Assembly: GCF_019459225.1 (NCBI RefSeq)
Contig: NZ_JAIAZY010000001.1
Location: forward strand, 124,001-188,000
Source: Bacillus sp. IITD106
GTDB taxonomy: Bacteria; Bacillota; Bacilli; Bacillales; Bacillaceae_C
Length of the DNA stretch: 64,000 nt
Direction: 5' to 3'
Part shown: piece by piece, positions 45,879 to 55,220 of the stretch
Position numbering within the stretch: the first letter of the stretch is position 1
Layout of the letters: every line of letters starts with the position of its first letter
Program-made: the position numbers and the translations under genes
The notes under the pieces: model-generated
What the model was told of the DNA's origin: nothing
The model's database searches: none
What the model saw: only the letters and a program-made list of their open reading frames with translations

Positions 45879-45907
45879 ACAACGAGCGGAACTGGTCTAA
45901 ATCGACA
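45879..45907 (-). promoter_or_regulatory. Putative ECF42 promoter 1
   Basis: On the minus strand TGTCGA (45902-45907) and CGTTGT (45879-45884) lie 17 bases apart, about 55 bases before the YCII start. The same pair, with the same spacing, precedes the second copy. TGTCGA is the -35 element remembered for ECF42 factors. Confidence 0.6.
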
Positions 45908-45991
45908 CAACTTAAAACTTTTATTTTAAAATTTCTTCCTCTATTGAAAAAGTTCCTGCAAATTAAACAGGATAATTAGTATTAGGCATCG

Positions 45992-46426
45992 TCACTTTTG
46001 TTTCTGCCCCTCAACTTGCTTGCGTAAAGCTTCTTCTTTCGCAATTAATTCATGATTGTCCGTTAAATCCTCCGCCTCAAAAACCTGCCTTAACTCAATC
46101 TGGCCTTGTCCAAATCCGTGGGGGTCCGGCATGCGCAATGCCCATTCAATTGCTTCTTCCCTAGATTTAACCTCAATGAGCGTATAACCAGCGATCAATT
46201 CTTTCGTTTCAGTAAAAGGTCCATCCACAACTTTTGGACTCCCTCCTGGCTCCGGATAAGAAATTCGTATTCCTTTGGAACTTGGGTGCAAGCCATCTCC
46301 AGCCAGCATTACTCCTGCTTTTACCAATTCCTCATTGTACTTCATCATGGCCTCAATAAGCTCCGGGCTCGGCAGCATTCCTGCCTCTGAATCGGTGGAT
46401 GCTTTTACGATCATCATAAATCTCAT
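45992..46426 (-). CDS. YCII/DGPF-domain protein, copy 2
   Basis: A 144-residue paralogue of the downstream YCII protein, with VVDGPFTETKELIAGYTLIE. After its stop the sequence still reads GTGACGATGCCTAATAC, the beginning of the sigma gene, showing a tandem duplication of promoter, YCII gene and sigma start. Both copies look functional. Confidence 0.92.
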   Translation of the reverse strand: MRFMMIVKASTDSEAGMLPSPELIEAMMKYNEELVKAGVMLAGDGLHPSSKGIRISYPEPGGSPKVVDGPFTETKELIAGYTLIEVKSREEAIEWALRMPDPHGFGQGQIELRQVFEAEDLTDNHELIAKEEALRKQVEGQKQK

Positions 46427-46481
46427 TTTTTTGCCTCCTAATTTATTATGGGTAAAGCTTCATTTTTCGGCTTCTATTTAT

Positions 46482-46510
46482 ACAACGATTGGAACTGGTC
46501 TAAATCGACA
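46482..46510 (-). promoter_or_regulatory. Putative ECF42 promoter 2
   Basis: TGTCGA (46505-46510) and CGTTGT (46482-46487) with 17-base spacing on the minus strand, upstream of YCII copy 2. Surrounding bases are also conserved with copy 1. Confidence 0.6.
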
Positions 46511-46661
46511 CAACTTAAATAATTTATTTAAAATTTCTTCCTTTTTTGAAAAGTTCCTGCAAACTAAGAGGATATTTTAATCTTTTTATGGAATTTATAC
46601 TTGTAAAGATTTCTAACTGCATAGGAAAATCATTTTGACTATACAAAGGTGGAAGGTTTTT

Positions 46662-47381
46662 ATGAAAAAGAAAAATTCGTCTTCACCAATCATCCTAGTG
46701 CCTGGATTCTGGCTTGGCGCGTGGGCGTGGGATGATGTTGTCACTGTCCTTCAGGAAGACGGCCACAATGTTAAAGCCCTCACATTGCCCGGTCTTGAAT
46801 CGGCTGATGCCGACCGTTCTGTTGTTAAACTGTCCGACCACATCGACGCGATATGTAATGCCGTAAAAGATGCTGGGGAGCCTGTTGTGCTCGCTGTTCA
46901 TAGCGGAGCCGCCGTTCCTGGCTACGCCGTGAGTGATCGTATCCCAGAACGAATCGCGGCAATGGTTTACGTTGATACTTTTCCTTCAAAGGGACCGGTA
47001 TTTTCTAATTTCGACGGCATCGAGATGCCTCTGCCTCCATGGGAGGAATTCGATGAGGCCGACATCCGCGGGATGAGCGACGAACATCGTAACCTATTAA
47101 GACAGCGAGCGATTCCCGAACCGGGTGGTGCTGTACGAGAGGCATCTGTTTTAGAAAACGATAAGCGACTCGATGTGCCTAGTATCGTTATCTGCACTTC
47201 ATACTCGTCTGATGAGATGAAAGCTTTCGTCAAAGGAGGGCATGAATGGTTAAAGGGACTTGCAGAATTACATGACGTCACATACATGGATCTGCCTACA
47301 CACCACTGGCCCATGTGGTCGCGTCCAAGGGAGTTAGCTTCCTTTATAGGCGATGTTGCAAGGCAAGAAAAGGCTAACTGA
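46662..47381 (+). CDS. Alpha/beta hydrolase
   Basis: A 239-residue alpha/beta hydrolase: PIILVPGFWLGAWAWDDVVT (oxyanion loop), VVLAVHSGAAVPGYAVSD (nucleophile Ser in HSG) and a late catalytic His in PTHHWPMWSR. ATG 46662 has AGGTGGAAGG upstream. A nearby start at 46635 sits before the RBS. Substrate unknown. Confidence 0.9.
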   Translation: MKKKNSSSPIILVPGFWLGAWAWDDVVTVLQEDGHNVKALTLPGLESADADRSVVKLSDHIDAICNAVKDAGEPVVLAVHSGAAVPGYAVSDRIPERIAAMVYVDTFPSKGPVFSNFDGIEMPLPPWEEFDEADIRGMSDEHRNLLRQRAIPEPGGAVREASVLENDKRLDVPSIVICTSYSSDEMKAFVKGGHEWLKGLAELHDVTYMDLPTHHWPMWSRPRELASFIGDVARQEKAN

Positions 47382-47439
47382 GAGGGTTAAAACAGCTATC
47401 TATCCGAAACCAAAATCAAAATAATTAGGAGGGATATCA

Positions 47440-48351
47440 ATGACAACTAATCAAAACATTGTTCCGCATTTATGGTATGACAAGGAGGCAAATGAAGCGG
47501 CAGCATTTTATACTTCTATTTTCCCGGAATCCAGAATTACGAGTGAAACTATCCTTCACGACACACCATCAGGCGACGCCCAATTAGTTTCTTTTGAATT
47601 GTGGGGACAGAAGTTCATGGCAATCAGTGCTGGACCTTATTTCAAATTCAATCCATCGGTGTCATTCTTCGTTAATTTTGACCCATCGCGAGAAAAAGAT
47701 GCGAGTGAAAAATTAGATGAGGTTTGGAACAAATTGTCCGAAGGCGGCACTGTGTTAATGCCACTTGATAAGTATCCGTTTAGTGAGAAATATGGTTGGA
47801 TTCAAGATAAGTTTGGTTTGTCGTGGCAGTTAATCCTTACCAATCCAGATGGCGAGGAGGCCCCTCCGATATTGCCTTCTCTCATGTTTGTCGGCGATAA
47901 ATGTGGAAAAGCCGAGGAGGCGATTCATTTTTATTTATCCATATTTAAGCATTCAAAGCTGGGACTAATGGCACGCTACCCCAGGGGCATGGAACCTGAC
48001 AAAGAAGGAACCATCATGTTTTCTGATTTTATTCTTGAAAATCAATGGTTTGCTGCAATGGATAGCGCACAAGATCATAATTTCAGTTTTAACGAGGCAA
48101 TCTCCTTTATGGTCTATTGCGACACACAAGAAGAGATTGATTACTACTGGGATAAGCTGTCTGCGGTTCCTGAAGCAGAGCAATGCGGCTGGCTGAAAGA
48201 TCAGTTTGGCGTGTCCTGGCAGATTGTACCGAGAGAAATGGACGAGATGATGACAAATAGCACACCAGAGCAAATTGACCGTATGAATAAGGTAATCCTT
48301 AATATGAAGAAGCTAGATCTTGCGGAGATACAGAAAGCGTATAAGGAGTAA
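47440..48351 (+). CDS. Two-domain VOC (PhnB-like) protein
   Basis: A 303-residue protein with two tandem VOC domains (PhnB/3-demethylubiquinone methyltransferase-like fold). Each begins with a WYDKEANEAAAFYTSIFPES-type half: compare GKAEEAIHFYLSIFKHSKLG near residue 150. GWIQDKFGLSWQLI and GWLKDQFGVSWQIV show the duplication. RBS TAGGAGGG. Likely a metal-dependent binding or resistance protein. A terminator follows. Confidence 0.9.
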   Translation: MTTNQNIVPHLWYDKEANEAAAFYTSIFPESRITSETILHDTPSGDAQLVSFELWGQKFMAISAGPYFKFNPSVSFFVNFDPSREKDASEKLDEVWNKLSEGGTVLMPLDKYPFSEKYGWIQDKFGLSWQLILTNPDGEEAPPILPSLMFVGDKCGKAEEAIHFYLSIFKHSKLGLMARYPRGMEPDKEGTIMFSDFILENQWFAAMDSAQDHNFSFNEAISFMVYCDTQEEIDYYWDKLSAVPEAEQCGWLKDQFGVSWQIVPREMDEMMTNSTPEQIDRMNKVILNMKKLDLAEIQKAYKE

Positions 48352-48361
48352 GAGAAAATGA

Positions 48362-48405
48362 AGGCGAAAAGCGGAAAAGAAAGATCTTCGCTTTTCGCCT
48401 ATTTT
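48362..48405 (+). terminator. Terminator of the VOC gene
   Basis: A perfect 12-base stem (AGGCGAAAAGCG/CGCTTTTCGCCT) followed by ATTTTT. Confidence 0.9.
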
Positions 48406-48547
48406 TGATTATTTCCAACAAAAAAACTTTAAATTTGAGTGAAAATGAGAGATAAAAATACATCAAAATTCACAATTCAAGTGAGCATAAGATTTCGAAT
48501 AATTTTCTTTTAGAAAGGTGTTTGAGAGTATATCTTGTAAAGGTAAA

Positions 48548-48584
48548 ATGCACATAAATCCTCTATCTTAAGGATTATGTGCAT
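48548..48584. terminator. Hairpin near the DJ-1 gene end
   Basis: Arms ATGCACATAAATCCT and AGGATTATGTGCAT pair with one bulge. It lies downstream of the minus-strand DJ-1 gene and could end transcripts from either side. Confidence 0.55.
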
Positions 48585-48601
48585 TGTGAAATGTTTGATA
48601 T

Positions 48602-49207
48602 TTATGAACTTTTCTTTATTGCCTCATAATAACCCAATTTATGGAAATCATAAAGTTGATTAATATGCTCCTTTGGATATGCTTCTAATAATTCAAGAAT
48701 TTCTTTTGCAAATTCCAATGAGGCTGTTCCATTTGCGGTCACAATTTTTCCGTCAGTAACTGCTTGTTCTAATACATAATTCATTTCATTTCTATAGTTA
48801 TCTTTTGCATAAGTTTTCAAATCATTTAGATCATTGCTTGTATGCTTTATTTCATTTAACCATCCATTGGCTCCCATAAAAACTGTTGCATCGCATATTG
48901 CCCCTACTGGAATATCCATAGTAAGTGCCTTTTCCATTATTGGAATGACGTTATTGTTTATTGGTTTACGCCAAGAGTTTCCCCCAATTAGTATTAAACC
49001 ATAAAAGATTTCAGGTATGCTTTTTAACGTATAATCTGGAAGAACGTTTAATCCACCGATTGACCTTACAACACCCTCACTTACACTAACTATCTTAGTA
49101 ATGTACTTGTCTGTATCATTCAAAAAAGCTGCTACATAAGACATTTCCCAATCAGCGAATTCATCCAAAACTACTATTAAGATCTCTTTTTCCTCAGTTT
49201 GGTTCAT
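48602..49207 (-). CDS. DJ-1/PfpI-family protein
   Basis: A 201-residue class I glutamine-amidotransferase-like protein. The nucleophile elbow is VGAICDATVFMG (Cys), with EILIVVLDEFADWEMSYVAA at the start. Related proteins are glyoxalases, chaperones or peptidases. Divergent from a YafY-type regulator 109 bases away, which may control it. Confidence 0.87.
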   Translation of the reverse strand: MNQTEEKEILIVVLDEFADWEMSYVAAFLNDTDKYITKIVSVSEGVVRSIGGLNVLPDYTLKSIPEIFYGLILIGGNSWRKPINNNVIPIMEKALTMDIPVGAICDATVFMGANGWLNEIKHTSNDLNDLKTYAKDNYRNEMNYVLEQAVTDGKIVTANGTASLEFAKEILELLEAYPKEHINQLYDFHKLGYYEAIKKSS

Positions 49208-49316
49208 TCTTAATTCCTCCTAATTTATTATATAAATTCAATTATTTTGATACTGTCTTCAGTATATAATTGAATAGTGACAAATGATGACACAATTAGC
49301 AAAAGGGGTAAAAATT

Positions 49317-50255
49317 TTGAGTAAAGCAATTAGATTAAATGAATTAAGGTTGTATATTAATCGAGTCAAAAAGTTTAAGGTAGATGATTTAGCGAAGGAA
49401 TTTAATGTTTCAAGAAGAACGATTCTTAGGGATTTAGAAGAACTAAGTATTTTAGGGGTTCCATTAATTTCAGAGGTAGGAGCTAATGGAGGATATCAAG
49501 TTTTGGAAGAAAAAAATCTACTTGCTGTCTCTTTTACAAAAGAGGAAACTTTCTCTATCTTTTTTGCTCTTTTGTCTTTAAAACATTTTATTAGCTTACC
49601 TTTTGAATCCGAATATAATTCAATCATAAAAAAATTCTATTTGAACTTAAACGGAAAGATGAAAGATGAAATTGATTTAATCAAAAATAAGATTGATTTT
49701 AAAATAGATAATCAGAGTAAAGAAAGTCCCCTATTAAAAGAGCTATTTATGGCGGCAATAGGAAATGAGCCGCTTTGGATTACTTACTTGGGGGTTAAAA
49801 GAGAAATTCAACCAGTTGGGTTATTTTCTCAGTATGGAAGATGGTATTGTCCTTCGTATTGTTATCTTAGGGAGGATTTCAGACTTTTTCGTTGCGATCG
49901 AATATCAGAGATCGGATTAAGTTCAAGAAGTGACAAGATGGATTTAAAAGAAACCAACCTAAATGATATTATTAACATTTTAACAACAAAAAAAGAGTAT
50001 GAGCTTGTTGTGGAATTAACACCAGAAGGAGTAGAAAAATATAAATCTAGTGTTTCACTATATTATCAAATATCAATAGACAGTGAAGGTTATGGAGTCA
50101 TGAAAGGTTCAATAAGTGAAACAGAAATAGACTTTTTGGCAGATTACTTCATACAAATGGGAAAGCATGCAAAAGTAGTTGAACCCATAGAATTAAGAGA
50201 TGAAATAAAAAAGAAAATCTTAGTATTGAGTGATTTATACTGTGATTCGATATAG
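49317..50255 (+). CDS. YafY-type WYL transcriptional regulator
   Basis: A ~312-residue regulator. N-terminal HTH_11 (VDDLAKEFNVSRRTILRDLE) and a central/C-terminal WYL domain with WITYLGVKREIQPVGLFSQY, RWYCPSYCYLREDFRLFRCD. TTG 49317 follows AAGGGG; an ATG at 49284 also opens the frame. WYL domains sense nucleic acids or other ligands. Probably controls the divergent DJ-1 gene. Confidence 0.85.
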   Translation: MSKAIRLNELRLYINRVKKFKVDDLAKEFNVSRRTILRDLEELSILGVPLISEVGANGGYQVLEEKNLLAVSFTKEETFSIFFALLSLKHFISLPFESEYNSIIKKFYLNLNGKMKDEIDLIKNKIDFKIDNQSKESPLLKELFMAAIGNEPLWITYLGVKREIQPVGLFSQYGRWYCPSYCYLREDFRLFRCDRISEIGLSSRSDKMDLKETNLNDIINILTTKKEYELVVELTPEGVEKYKSSVSLYYQISIDSEGYGVMKGSISETEIDFLADYFIQMGKHAKVVEPIELRDEIKKKILVLSDLYCDSI

Positions 50256-50290
50256 GAAACAATAATAAAATCATTCATCTCTCTTAAATA

Positions 50291-50350
50291 AATTGCACAC
50301 AATGATTTAATTCATTGCTAAGCTAATAATTAGATTATAGTAGAGGGGAG
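50291..50350 (+). repeat. Scar matching both flanks of the pentapeptide gene
   Basis: AATAAATTGCACACAATGAT here matches 31119-31138 exactly. The sequence continuing TTAATTCATTGCTAAGC and TTAGATTATAGTAGAGGG matches 31869-31910 at about 90%. At 31 kb those two pieces lie ~730 bases apart around the pentapeptide gene; here they are joined. Confidence 0.6.
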
Positions 50351-50498
50351 AAAGATAAAGGTTCAAATTTGTTTAAAGGATTGTGGTATATTATTTTTAA
50401 TGAGGTGAAAGAAATGGTTAGAAGGATATAGATAGCCTCCGGAATTAGATATTGTTTTAATTTTGGAGGCTATTTTAATATTTAGGAGTTGTAGCATT

Positions 50499-51230
50499 AT
50501 GAAGCAAAACAAATATGATGATGTGAATTTCTTTTCTGCATATGAAAAAATGCCACGTTCAGTTAAGGGACTTGAAGGTGCGGGAGAATGGCACGTATTA
50601 AAAGAGCTTTTACCTGAGCTTCGAAATAAAAGTGTACTTGATTTAGGATGCGGTTTCGGTTGGCATTGCCGTTATGCTCGTGAACAGCAAGCAAAGTCTG
50701 TTATTGGAGTTGATATATCTGAAAAAATGCTTCAAAAGGCTCGTGAAATGACGGATGATTCTTTAATTTCATACGTTAAAATGCCAATTGAAGACATTAA
50801 CTTTTCAGACTCTCAATTTGATGTTGTCATCAGTTCCTTGGCTTTTCACTATATTAAGTCCTTTGAAGCAATCTGTAAGAAGGTCTATGATTGTTTGAAG
50901 CCCGGAGGTTCTTTTGTTTTTTCAGTTGAACATCCGATTTTCACTTCTCGAAATGAACAAGATTGGTATTATGATGACAAAGGAAATCGTCTGCATTGGC
51001 CAGTTGACCATTACCAATCGGAAGGATTGCGCGAAACTACTTTCCTAACTGAAAACGTTATAAAATACCATCGGACATTTTCAACTTATATCAATGACTT
51101 AATTAATACCGGCTTTGTTGTGAGGACAGTCAAGGAACCCATTCCCTCTGCAGAAATGTTAATGAGTATACCTGAAATGAAAGATGAACTTCGTAGACCT
51201 ATGTTCTTAATAATCGCTGCAGTAAAGTAA
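50499..51230 (+). CDS. Class I SAM-dependent methyltransferase
   Basis: A 243-residue methyltransferase. Motif I is VLDLGCGFGWHCRYA, motif II VIGVDISEKMLQKAR, and DVVISSLAFHYIKSF follows. ATG 50499 follows AGGAG. The acceptor is unknown. A terminator (AACGTTCC/GGGACGTT, then T6) lies at 51241-51271. Confidence 0.9.
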   Translation: MKQNKYDDVNFFSAYEKMPRSVKGLEGAGEWHVLKELLPELRNKSVLDLGCGFGWHCRYAREQQAKSVIGVDISEKMLQKAREMTDDSLISYVKMPIEDINFSDSQFDVVISSLAFHYIKSFEAICKKVYDCLKPGGSFVFSVEHPIFTSRNEQDWYYDDKGNRLHWPVDHYQSEGLRETTFLTENVIKYHRTFSTYINDLINTGFVVRTVKEPIPSAEMLMSIPEMKDELRRPMFLIIAAVK

Positions 51231-51240
51231 ATCTTAATTA

Positions 51241-51271
51241 AACGTTCCTATGATATTTAGGGACGTTTTTT
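51241..51271 (+). terminator. Terminator of the methyltransferase gene
   Basis: AACGTTCC and GGGACGTT arms (one G-T pair) followed by TTTTTT. Confidence 0.8.
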
Positions 51272-51440
51272 CTTATTCAATATGGGGGGGTTAGCTGAAG
51301 AAGGTATTAACAAAGGGGATGTAGGATTGACGCACTTTTTTGCAGAAGTTACTGAATGAACGGGGCAGGTTAGCGACAGCAAAACATTCCGAGTTTTTAT
51401 GGTATTTTTAAACAGAATACAATTATTGGAGGCAAGAAAT

Positions 51441-52169
51441 ATGTCTTTATTTTCACAAACGATAACGGACTTTTGGTGGGGTCAATTCTTGAACGGAGAC
51501 GTCCTCTATAGTGATGAAGTTTTTACTGTCTCCATCAATCCTAATCTGAGCTCAGACAGACGAGTCATGATGCTAGAAACTTACGACGGCAGGGTTATGG
51601 CAGTCCTGACGCCTGCTATGGCAGATAAAATCGGCCTGTATCAACGAAAAGATCTGCCTAAGAGAACCTTCCTCCAAATATTGAATGGAGAGGGAATCAT
51701 TCTGCATGGAGCAGATTATCTTTTTTATTTTTCAGAAACTGATAAGAACGTATTGCTACAAGAGAAACTAGATAGTGGGTTACGCCAATTAACAGAGAAA
51801 GATGATACTGTTTTCTCCGAGTTCCAGTCCTCTGCCTCAGAACAAGACTTGGATAATGCTTATGTGGAATTAGATCACTGGGCGGTGTTCGGTTCTTTTG
51901 AGCAAGACCGCCTGGCCAGCGCCGCAAGCATGTATCCCTGGGGGAATGCACAAATTGCAGATCTCGGTGTATTGACCTTGGCTCCTTTTAGAGGAAAAGG
52001 GCACGCCCGCAAAGTGGTACGTTCAATCTGCAAGTACGCCTGTATTCAGGGATACGAACCCCAATACCGATGTCAGCTTGATAACCAGGAATCTGTGTCT
52101 CTGGCTAAAGCTGCTGGTTTGACGTTGTTTGGAAAGTGGGATGTGATATCACCCGACTCCATTGATTAA
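51441..52169 (+). CDS. GNAT-family acetyltransferase
   Basis: A 242-residue protein whose C-terminal half is a GNAT domain: LGVLTLAPFRGKGHARKVVR holds the acetyl-CoA loop (RxxGxA). The N-terminal half is unassigned. ATG 51441 has GGAGG 7 bases upstream; the frame's earlier ATG lacks one. Target unknown. Confidence 0.85.
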   Translation: MSLFSQTITDFWWGQFLNGDVLYSDEVFTVSINPNLSSDRRVMMLETYDGRVMAVLTPAMADKIGLYQRKDLPKRTFLQILNGEGIILHGADYLFYFSETDKNVLLQEKLDSGLRQLTEKDDTVFSEFQSSASEQDLDNAYVELDHWAVFGSFEQDRLASAASMYPWGNAQIADLGVLTLAPFRGKGHARKVVRSICKYACIQGYEPQYRCQLDNQESVSLAKAAGLTLFGKWDVISPDSID

Positions 52170-52246
52170 GAGCTTCATTTTAAAAAATATTAACTAGTTA
52201 GTTATAATGAAATAGTTATTAATATTTATGAAGGAAGTGCGAAGCT

Positions 52247-52954
52247 ATGGATTTTGAAACGGTTATGCAGGAGCTTGAAGCCCTCGGTAAAGAACGAATG
52301 AAAAAAATATACATATCTAATGGTGCCAAGGAGCCGCTTTTTGGTGTGGCAACGGGCGCTATGAAACCAATGGCAAAGAAAATAAAAATAAATCAACCTT
52401 TAGCAGAAGAACTCTATGCCACAGGCAACTATGATGCCATGTACTTTGCGGGGATTATAGCAGACCCGAAAGCTATGACTGAGTCGGATTATGATCGCTG
52501 GATTGATGAGGCTTATTTTTACATGTTGTCCGATTATGTGGTGGCCGTAACTTTATCGGAATCAGATATTGCTCAGGACGTTTCAGACAAATGGATTGCA
52601 AGCGGTGAAGATCTAAGAATGTCAGCTGGCTGGAGTTGCTATTGCTGGCTTTTAGGGAATCGCAAAGACCATGAATTTTCCGAAAGCAAGATTTCCGATA
52701 TGCTGGAAGTCGTGAAAAATACAATTCACAATTCGCCAGAAAGAACTAAATCCGCTATGAATAATTTTTTATACACCGTGGGGACCTCCTATTTGCCGCT
52801 CCATGAAAAGGCAGTCGATACCGCCAAGGAAGTAGGTATAGTAGAAATCAAACGTGACAATAAAAAAAGCAGCTTCCTAAATGCTTATGAAAATATTCAA
52901 AAACAAATTGATAAAGGGAAAATTGGATTCAAACGCAAATATGTAAGATGTTAA
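52247..52954 (+). CDS. DNA alkylation repair-like HEAT protein
   Basis: A 235-residue all-helical protein of the AlkC/AlkD-like HEAT-repeat family: MDFETVMQELEALGKERMKK, LAEELYATGNYDAMYFAGII and AGWSCYCWLLGNRKD. Related glycosylases excise bulky alkylated bases. Activity is not certain because the key Asp/Trp residues cannot be assigned by eye. Confidence 0.75.
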   Translation: MDFETVMQELEALGKERMKKIYISNGAKEPLFGVATGAMKPMAKKIKINQPLAEELYATGNYDAMYFAGIIADPKAMTESDYDRWIDEAYFYMLSDYVVAVTLSESDIAQDVSDKWIASGEDLRMSAGWSCYCWLLGNRKDHEFSESKISDMLEVVKNTIHNSPERTKSAMNNFLYTVGTSYLPLHEKAVDTAKEVGIVEIKRDNKKSSFLNAYENIQKQIDKGKIGFKRKYVRC

Positions 52955-52970
52955 AAATAAGCTTCATATC

Positions 52971-53006
52971 GGGGTGTTAATCCAATTAGGATTGACGCTC
53001 CTTTTT
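52971..53006 (+). terminator. Terminator after the DNA repair-like gene
   Basis: GGGGTGTTAATCC pairs with GGATTGACGCTCC (with G-T pairs), followed by TTTTTA. Confidence 0.7.
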
Positions 53007-53083
53007 AATAAAGATTAGTAACAGGAAGGAAAATTACTAAACTTTGAAGAAGGTTAAAAAATCATGTATTGGGGTGGGTTAAG

Positions 53084-53623
53084 TTGAAGAAAATATATGT
53101 AATAAGGCATTGTGAGGCGGAAGGACAACTCCCTGAAGCACAACTTACAGATAAAGGCCTTAATCAAGCATTAGAATTATGTGAGTTTTTTTCCACCATA
53201 AAAATAGATCGAATTATTGCCAGTCCATATAAACGAGCAATTGAATCTATTCAACCACTTGCAGAAAGATTAAAGGTAGAGATTGAGATTGATAGTAAAT
53301 TGACAGAACGTGTACTGAGTACCCAAAATCTTACTGATTGGTTTGAAAAACTAAGATTAACATTTGATGATATTGAACTTAAATTTGAAGGCGGAGAATC
53401 CAGTCTAGATGCAATGAAACGAATAGTGGAAGTTGTTGAAAATATTTTTAACAGTAACTATAAAAATACTATTATTGTGACACACGGAAATTTAATGTCC
53501 CTACTTTTAAAGCATTTTAACAAAGATTTTGGCTTCGATGATTGGAAGAATCTTAGTAATCCTGACGTTTATCTTTTAAAAAATGAAAATAACCAAGTAA
53601 CTTTTGAACGAATATGGAAATAG
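53084..53623 (+). CDS. Histidine phosphatase superfamily protein
   Basis: A 179-residue phosphoglycerate-mutase-like phosphatase. The catalytic motif YVIRHCEAEGQL (RHCE, Cys in place of the usual Gly), IIASPYKRAIES and IIVTHGNLMSLLLK are all there. TTG 53084 gives the conserved start LKKIYVIRH with GGGTGGG upstream. Substrate unknown. Confidence 0.88.
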   Translation: MKKIYVIRHCEAEGQLPEAQLTDKGLNQALELCEFFSTIKIDRIIASPYKRAIESIQPLAERLKVEIEIDSKLTERVLSTQNLTDWFEKLRLTFDDIELKFEGGESSLDAMKRIVEVVENIFNSNYKNTIIVTHGNLMSLLLKHFNKDFGFDDWKNLSNPDVYLLKNENNQVTFERIWK

Positions 53624-53704
53624 AGAAAAGAGAAATTCAAATTGTGAAATATTGCACCTAAAGTAATGGGTTCTATAGTGAAATACAGGTATATCAGAAT
53701 TAGT

Positions 53705-53729
53705 AACGCTTGGATTTAAACCAAGCGTT
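53705..53729. terminator. Small perfect hairpin
   Basis: AACGCTTGG and CCAAGCGTT pair around a short loop, without a T-run. It may be a weak terminator between the phosphatase and the small gene beyond. Confidence 0.4.
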
Positions 53730-53793
53730 GATAGATGTAGTATTAGTTTGTTATTCGGTATGCTATTTCAAATATTTGTACTATAACTTACTG

Positions 53794-53937
53794 TTAAAGA
53801 TTATCCGTATTAATTCTTGGGGTTTCTGGTTCAAGAGCCGCTGCTGCCCTAGCATTTTCATTATGTCGGTCGTTTTTGTTTCTATCTAATTTACTGTATC
53901 TTTCTATGTGTTTGGAAGTTTTCTTTTTGTCAGCCAC
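53794..53937 (-). CDS. Small hydrophilic protein, 47 residues
   Basis: GTG 53937 follows AGGAGGTGATAAG, a near-perfect Shine-Dalgarno. The peptide MADKKKTSKHIERYSKLDRN continues with an Ala-rich NENARAAAALEPETPRINTDNL-type tail (read as several short pieces). Composition recalls small spore or stress proteins; no family is recognised. Confidence 0.65.
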   Translation of the reverse strand: MADKKKTSKHIERYSKLDRNKNDRHNENARAAAALEPETPRINTDNL

Positions 53938-54201
53938 CTTATCACCTCCTACGGATAATATGTCCAACTTTTACATTGAAAATAAATATGGTTGAAGAAG
54001 GAATTTATTTTTATTTCTTGAGTTTCAAATTTAATCGAAAACTTAAATAAATTAAAGATGGGAGTTTATTATGGTGATAAAAGGTTTCTGGGGAAATGAG
54101 CCAGATTTTGCAACAATACAGATATGGTATTATGCAATTTAGGAATCAACATACAGAACAGTTAATTAAGAGATATTAATTGTTATTTAGTATAAATAAT
54201 A

Positions 54202-54239
54202 AAGATCCTCTCTATCTTCATAATCATTGAGAGGATCTT
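54202..54239 (-). terminator. Terminator of the zinc-efflux operon
   Basis: AAGATCCTCTC/GAGAGGATCTT stem, followed by a T-rich run on the minus strand. Confidence 0.8.
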
Positions 54240-54252
54240 GGTCTAATTCCCA

Positions 54253-55203
54253 TCAGTGATGATGGTGGTGGTGTCCAGATGATTCAGCTTTCATTTTACA
54301 TAAAATCGTATTGTCATGCTGATGGTTAAATGTTTCAAATTGAATCGTCATATGGTGAATATTTTGGTGTTCAAGGTCATGTTCGATTCGATGAAGTAAT
54401 TGTTCACTTTCTGCAATAGACATTTGATGATCTACAACTGCATGGCAGGAAAGTGCATTTAACCCGCTCGTAATCGACCAAACGTGCAAATCATGAACGC
54501 TTTGAATGCCTTTTGTATTTTGAATTGTTTGAATCACATCGTCCACATCCACATTTTGTGGGGTCCCTTCCATCAGGACATGGAGGCCAGATTTCGTAAC
54601 ATAGTAGCCACTTCGTAATACGAGTACGGCAACAATGACACTTGCGAGTGAATCTGCCCAGCCCCAGCCAAAGAATATGATGAGCAATGCAGCAATAATG
54701 GCACCAATGGAACCAAGCATATCGCTAATCACATGCAAGTAGGCTCCACGCATATTTAAGTTTTCTTCTACGTCCCCACCACGCATCATGATCCACGCAA
54801 CCAATATATTGACTAATAAGCCAATTGAAGCGATGATTAACATTCCAGTTGAAGCAACTTCAGGTGGATTTTGGAAACGCTCAATTGCCTCATAAAAAAT
54901 ATAAATCGCAATTAATACGAGTGTCACCCCGTTAAGAACAGCCGCCAATATTTCAAATCGTTTGTATCCATACGTTTTACTCTTGTTAGCGGCTTTTTCC
55001 CCAAGTGTAAAGGCCAATAATGCAATCCCAAGTGATATGGCGTCACTTAGCATATGTCCTGCATCTGCCAACAAGGCAAGACTGTTTGTAAGATATCCAC
55101 CTATGGCCTCAACAATCATATATAACATAATAATATTAAAGCTAATCAATAAAACCTTTTTATTTGCACCATGTGTATGGTCATGTCCATGATCGTGTCC
55201 CAT
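54253..55203 (-). CDS. czcD: Cation diffusion facilitator (Zn efflux)
   Basis: A 316-residue CDF transporter with six membrane helices. Metal-site helices contain LALLADAGHMLSDAISLGIA (HxxxD) and LHVISDMLGSIGAIIAALLI (HxxxD). His-rich ends MGHDHGHDHTHG and SGHHHHHH probably bind zinc. Cotranscribed after a metal-sensing ArsR repressor. It exports Zn/Cd/Co from the cytoplasm. Confidence 0.95.
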   Translation of the reverse strand: MGHDHGHDHTHGANKKVLLISFNIIMLYMIVEAIGGYLTNSLALLADAGHMLSDAISLGIALLAFTLGEKAANKSKTYGYKRFEILAAVLNGVTLVLIAIYIFYEAIERFQNPPEVASTGMLIIASIGLLVNILVAWIMMRGGDVEENLNMRGAYLHVISDMLGSIGAIIAALLIIFFGWGWADSLASVIVAVLVLRSGYYVTKSGLHVLMEGTPQNVDVDDVIQTIQNTKGIQSVHDLHVWSITSGLNALSCHAVVDHQMSIAESEQLLHRIEHDLEHQNIHHMTIQFETFNHQHDNTILCKMKAESSGHHHHHH

Positions 55204-55220
55204 TTGAAGATCCTCCTAAA

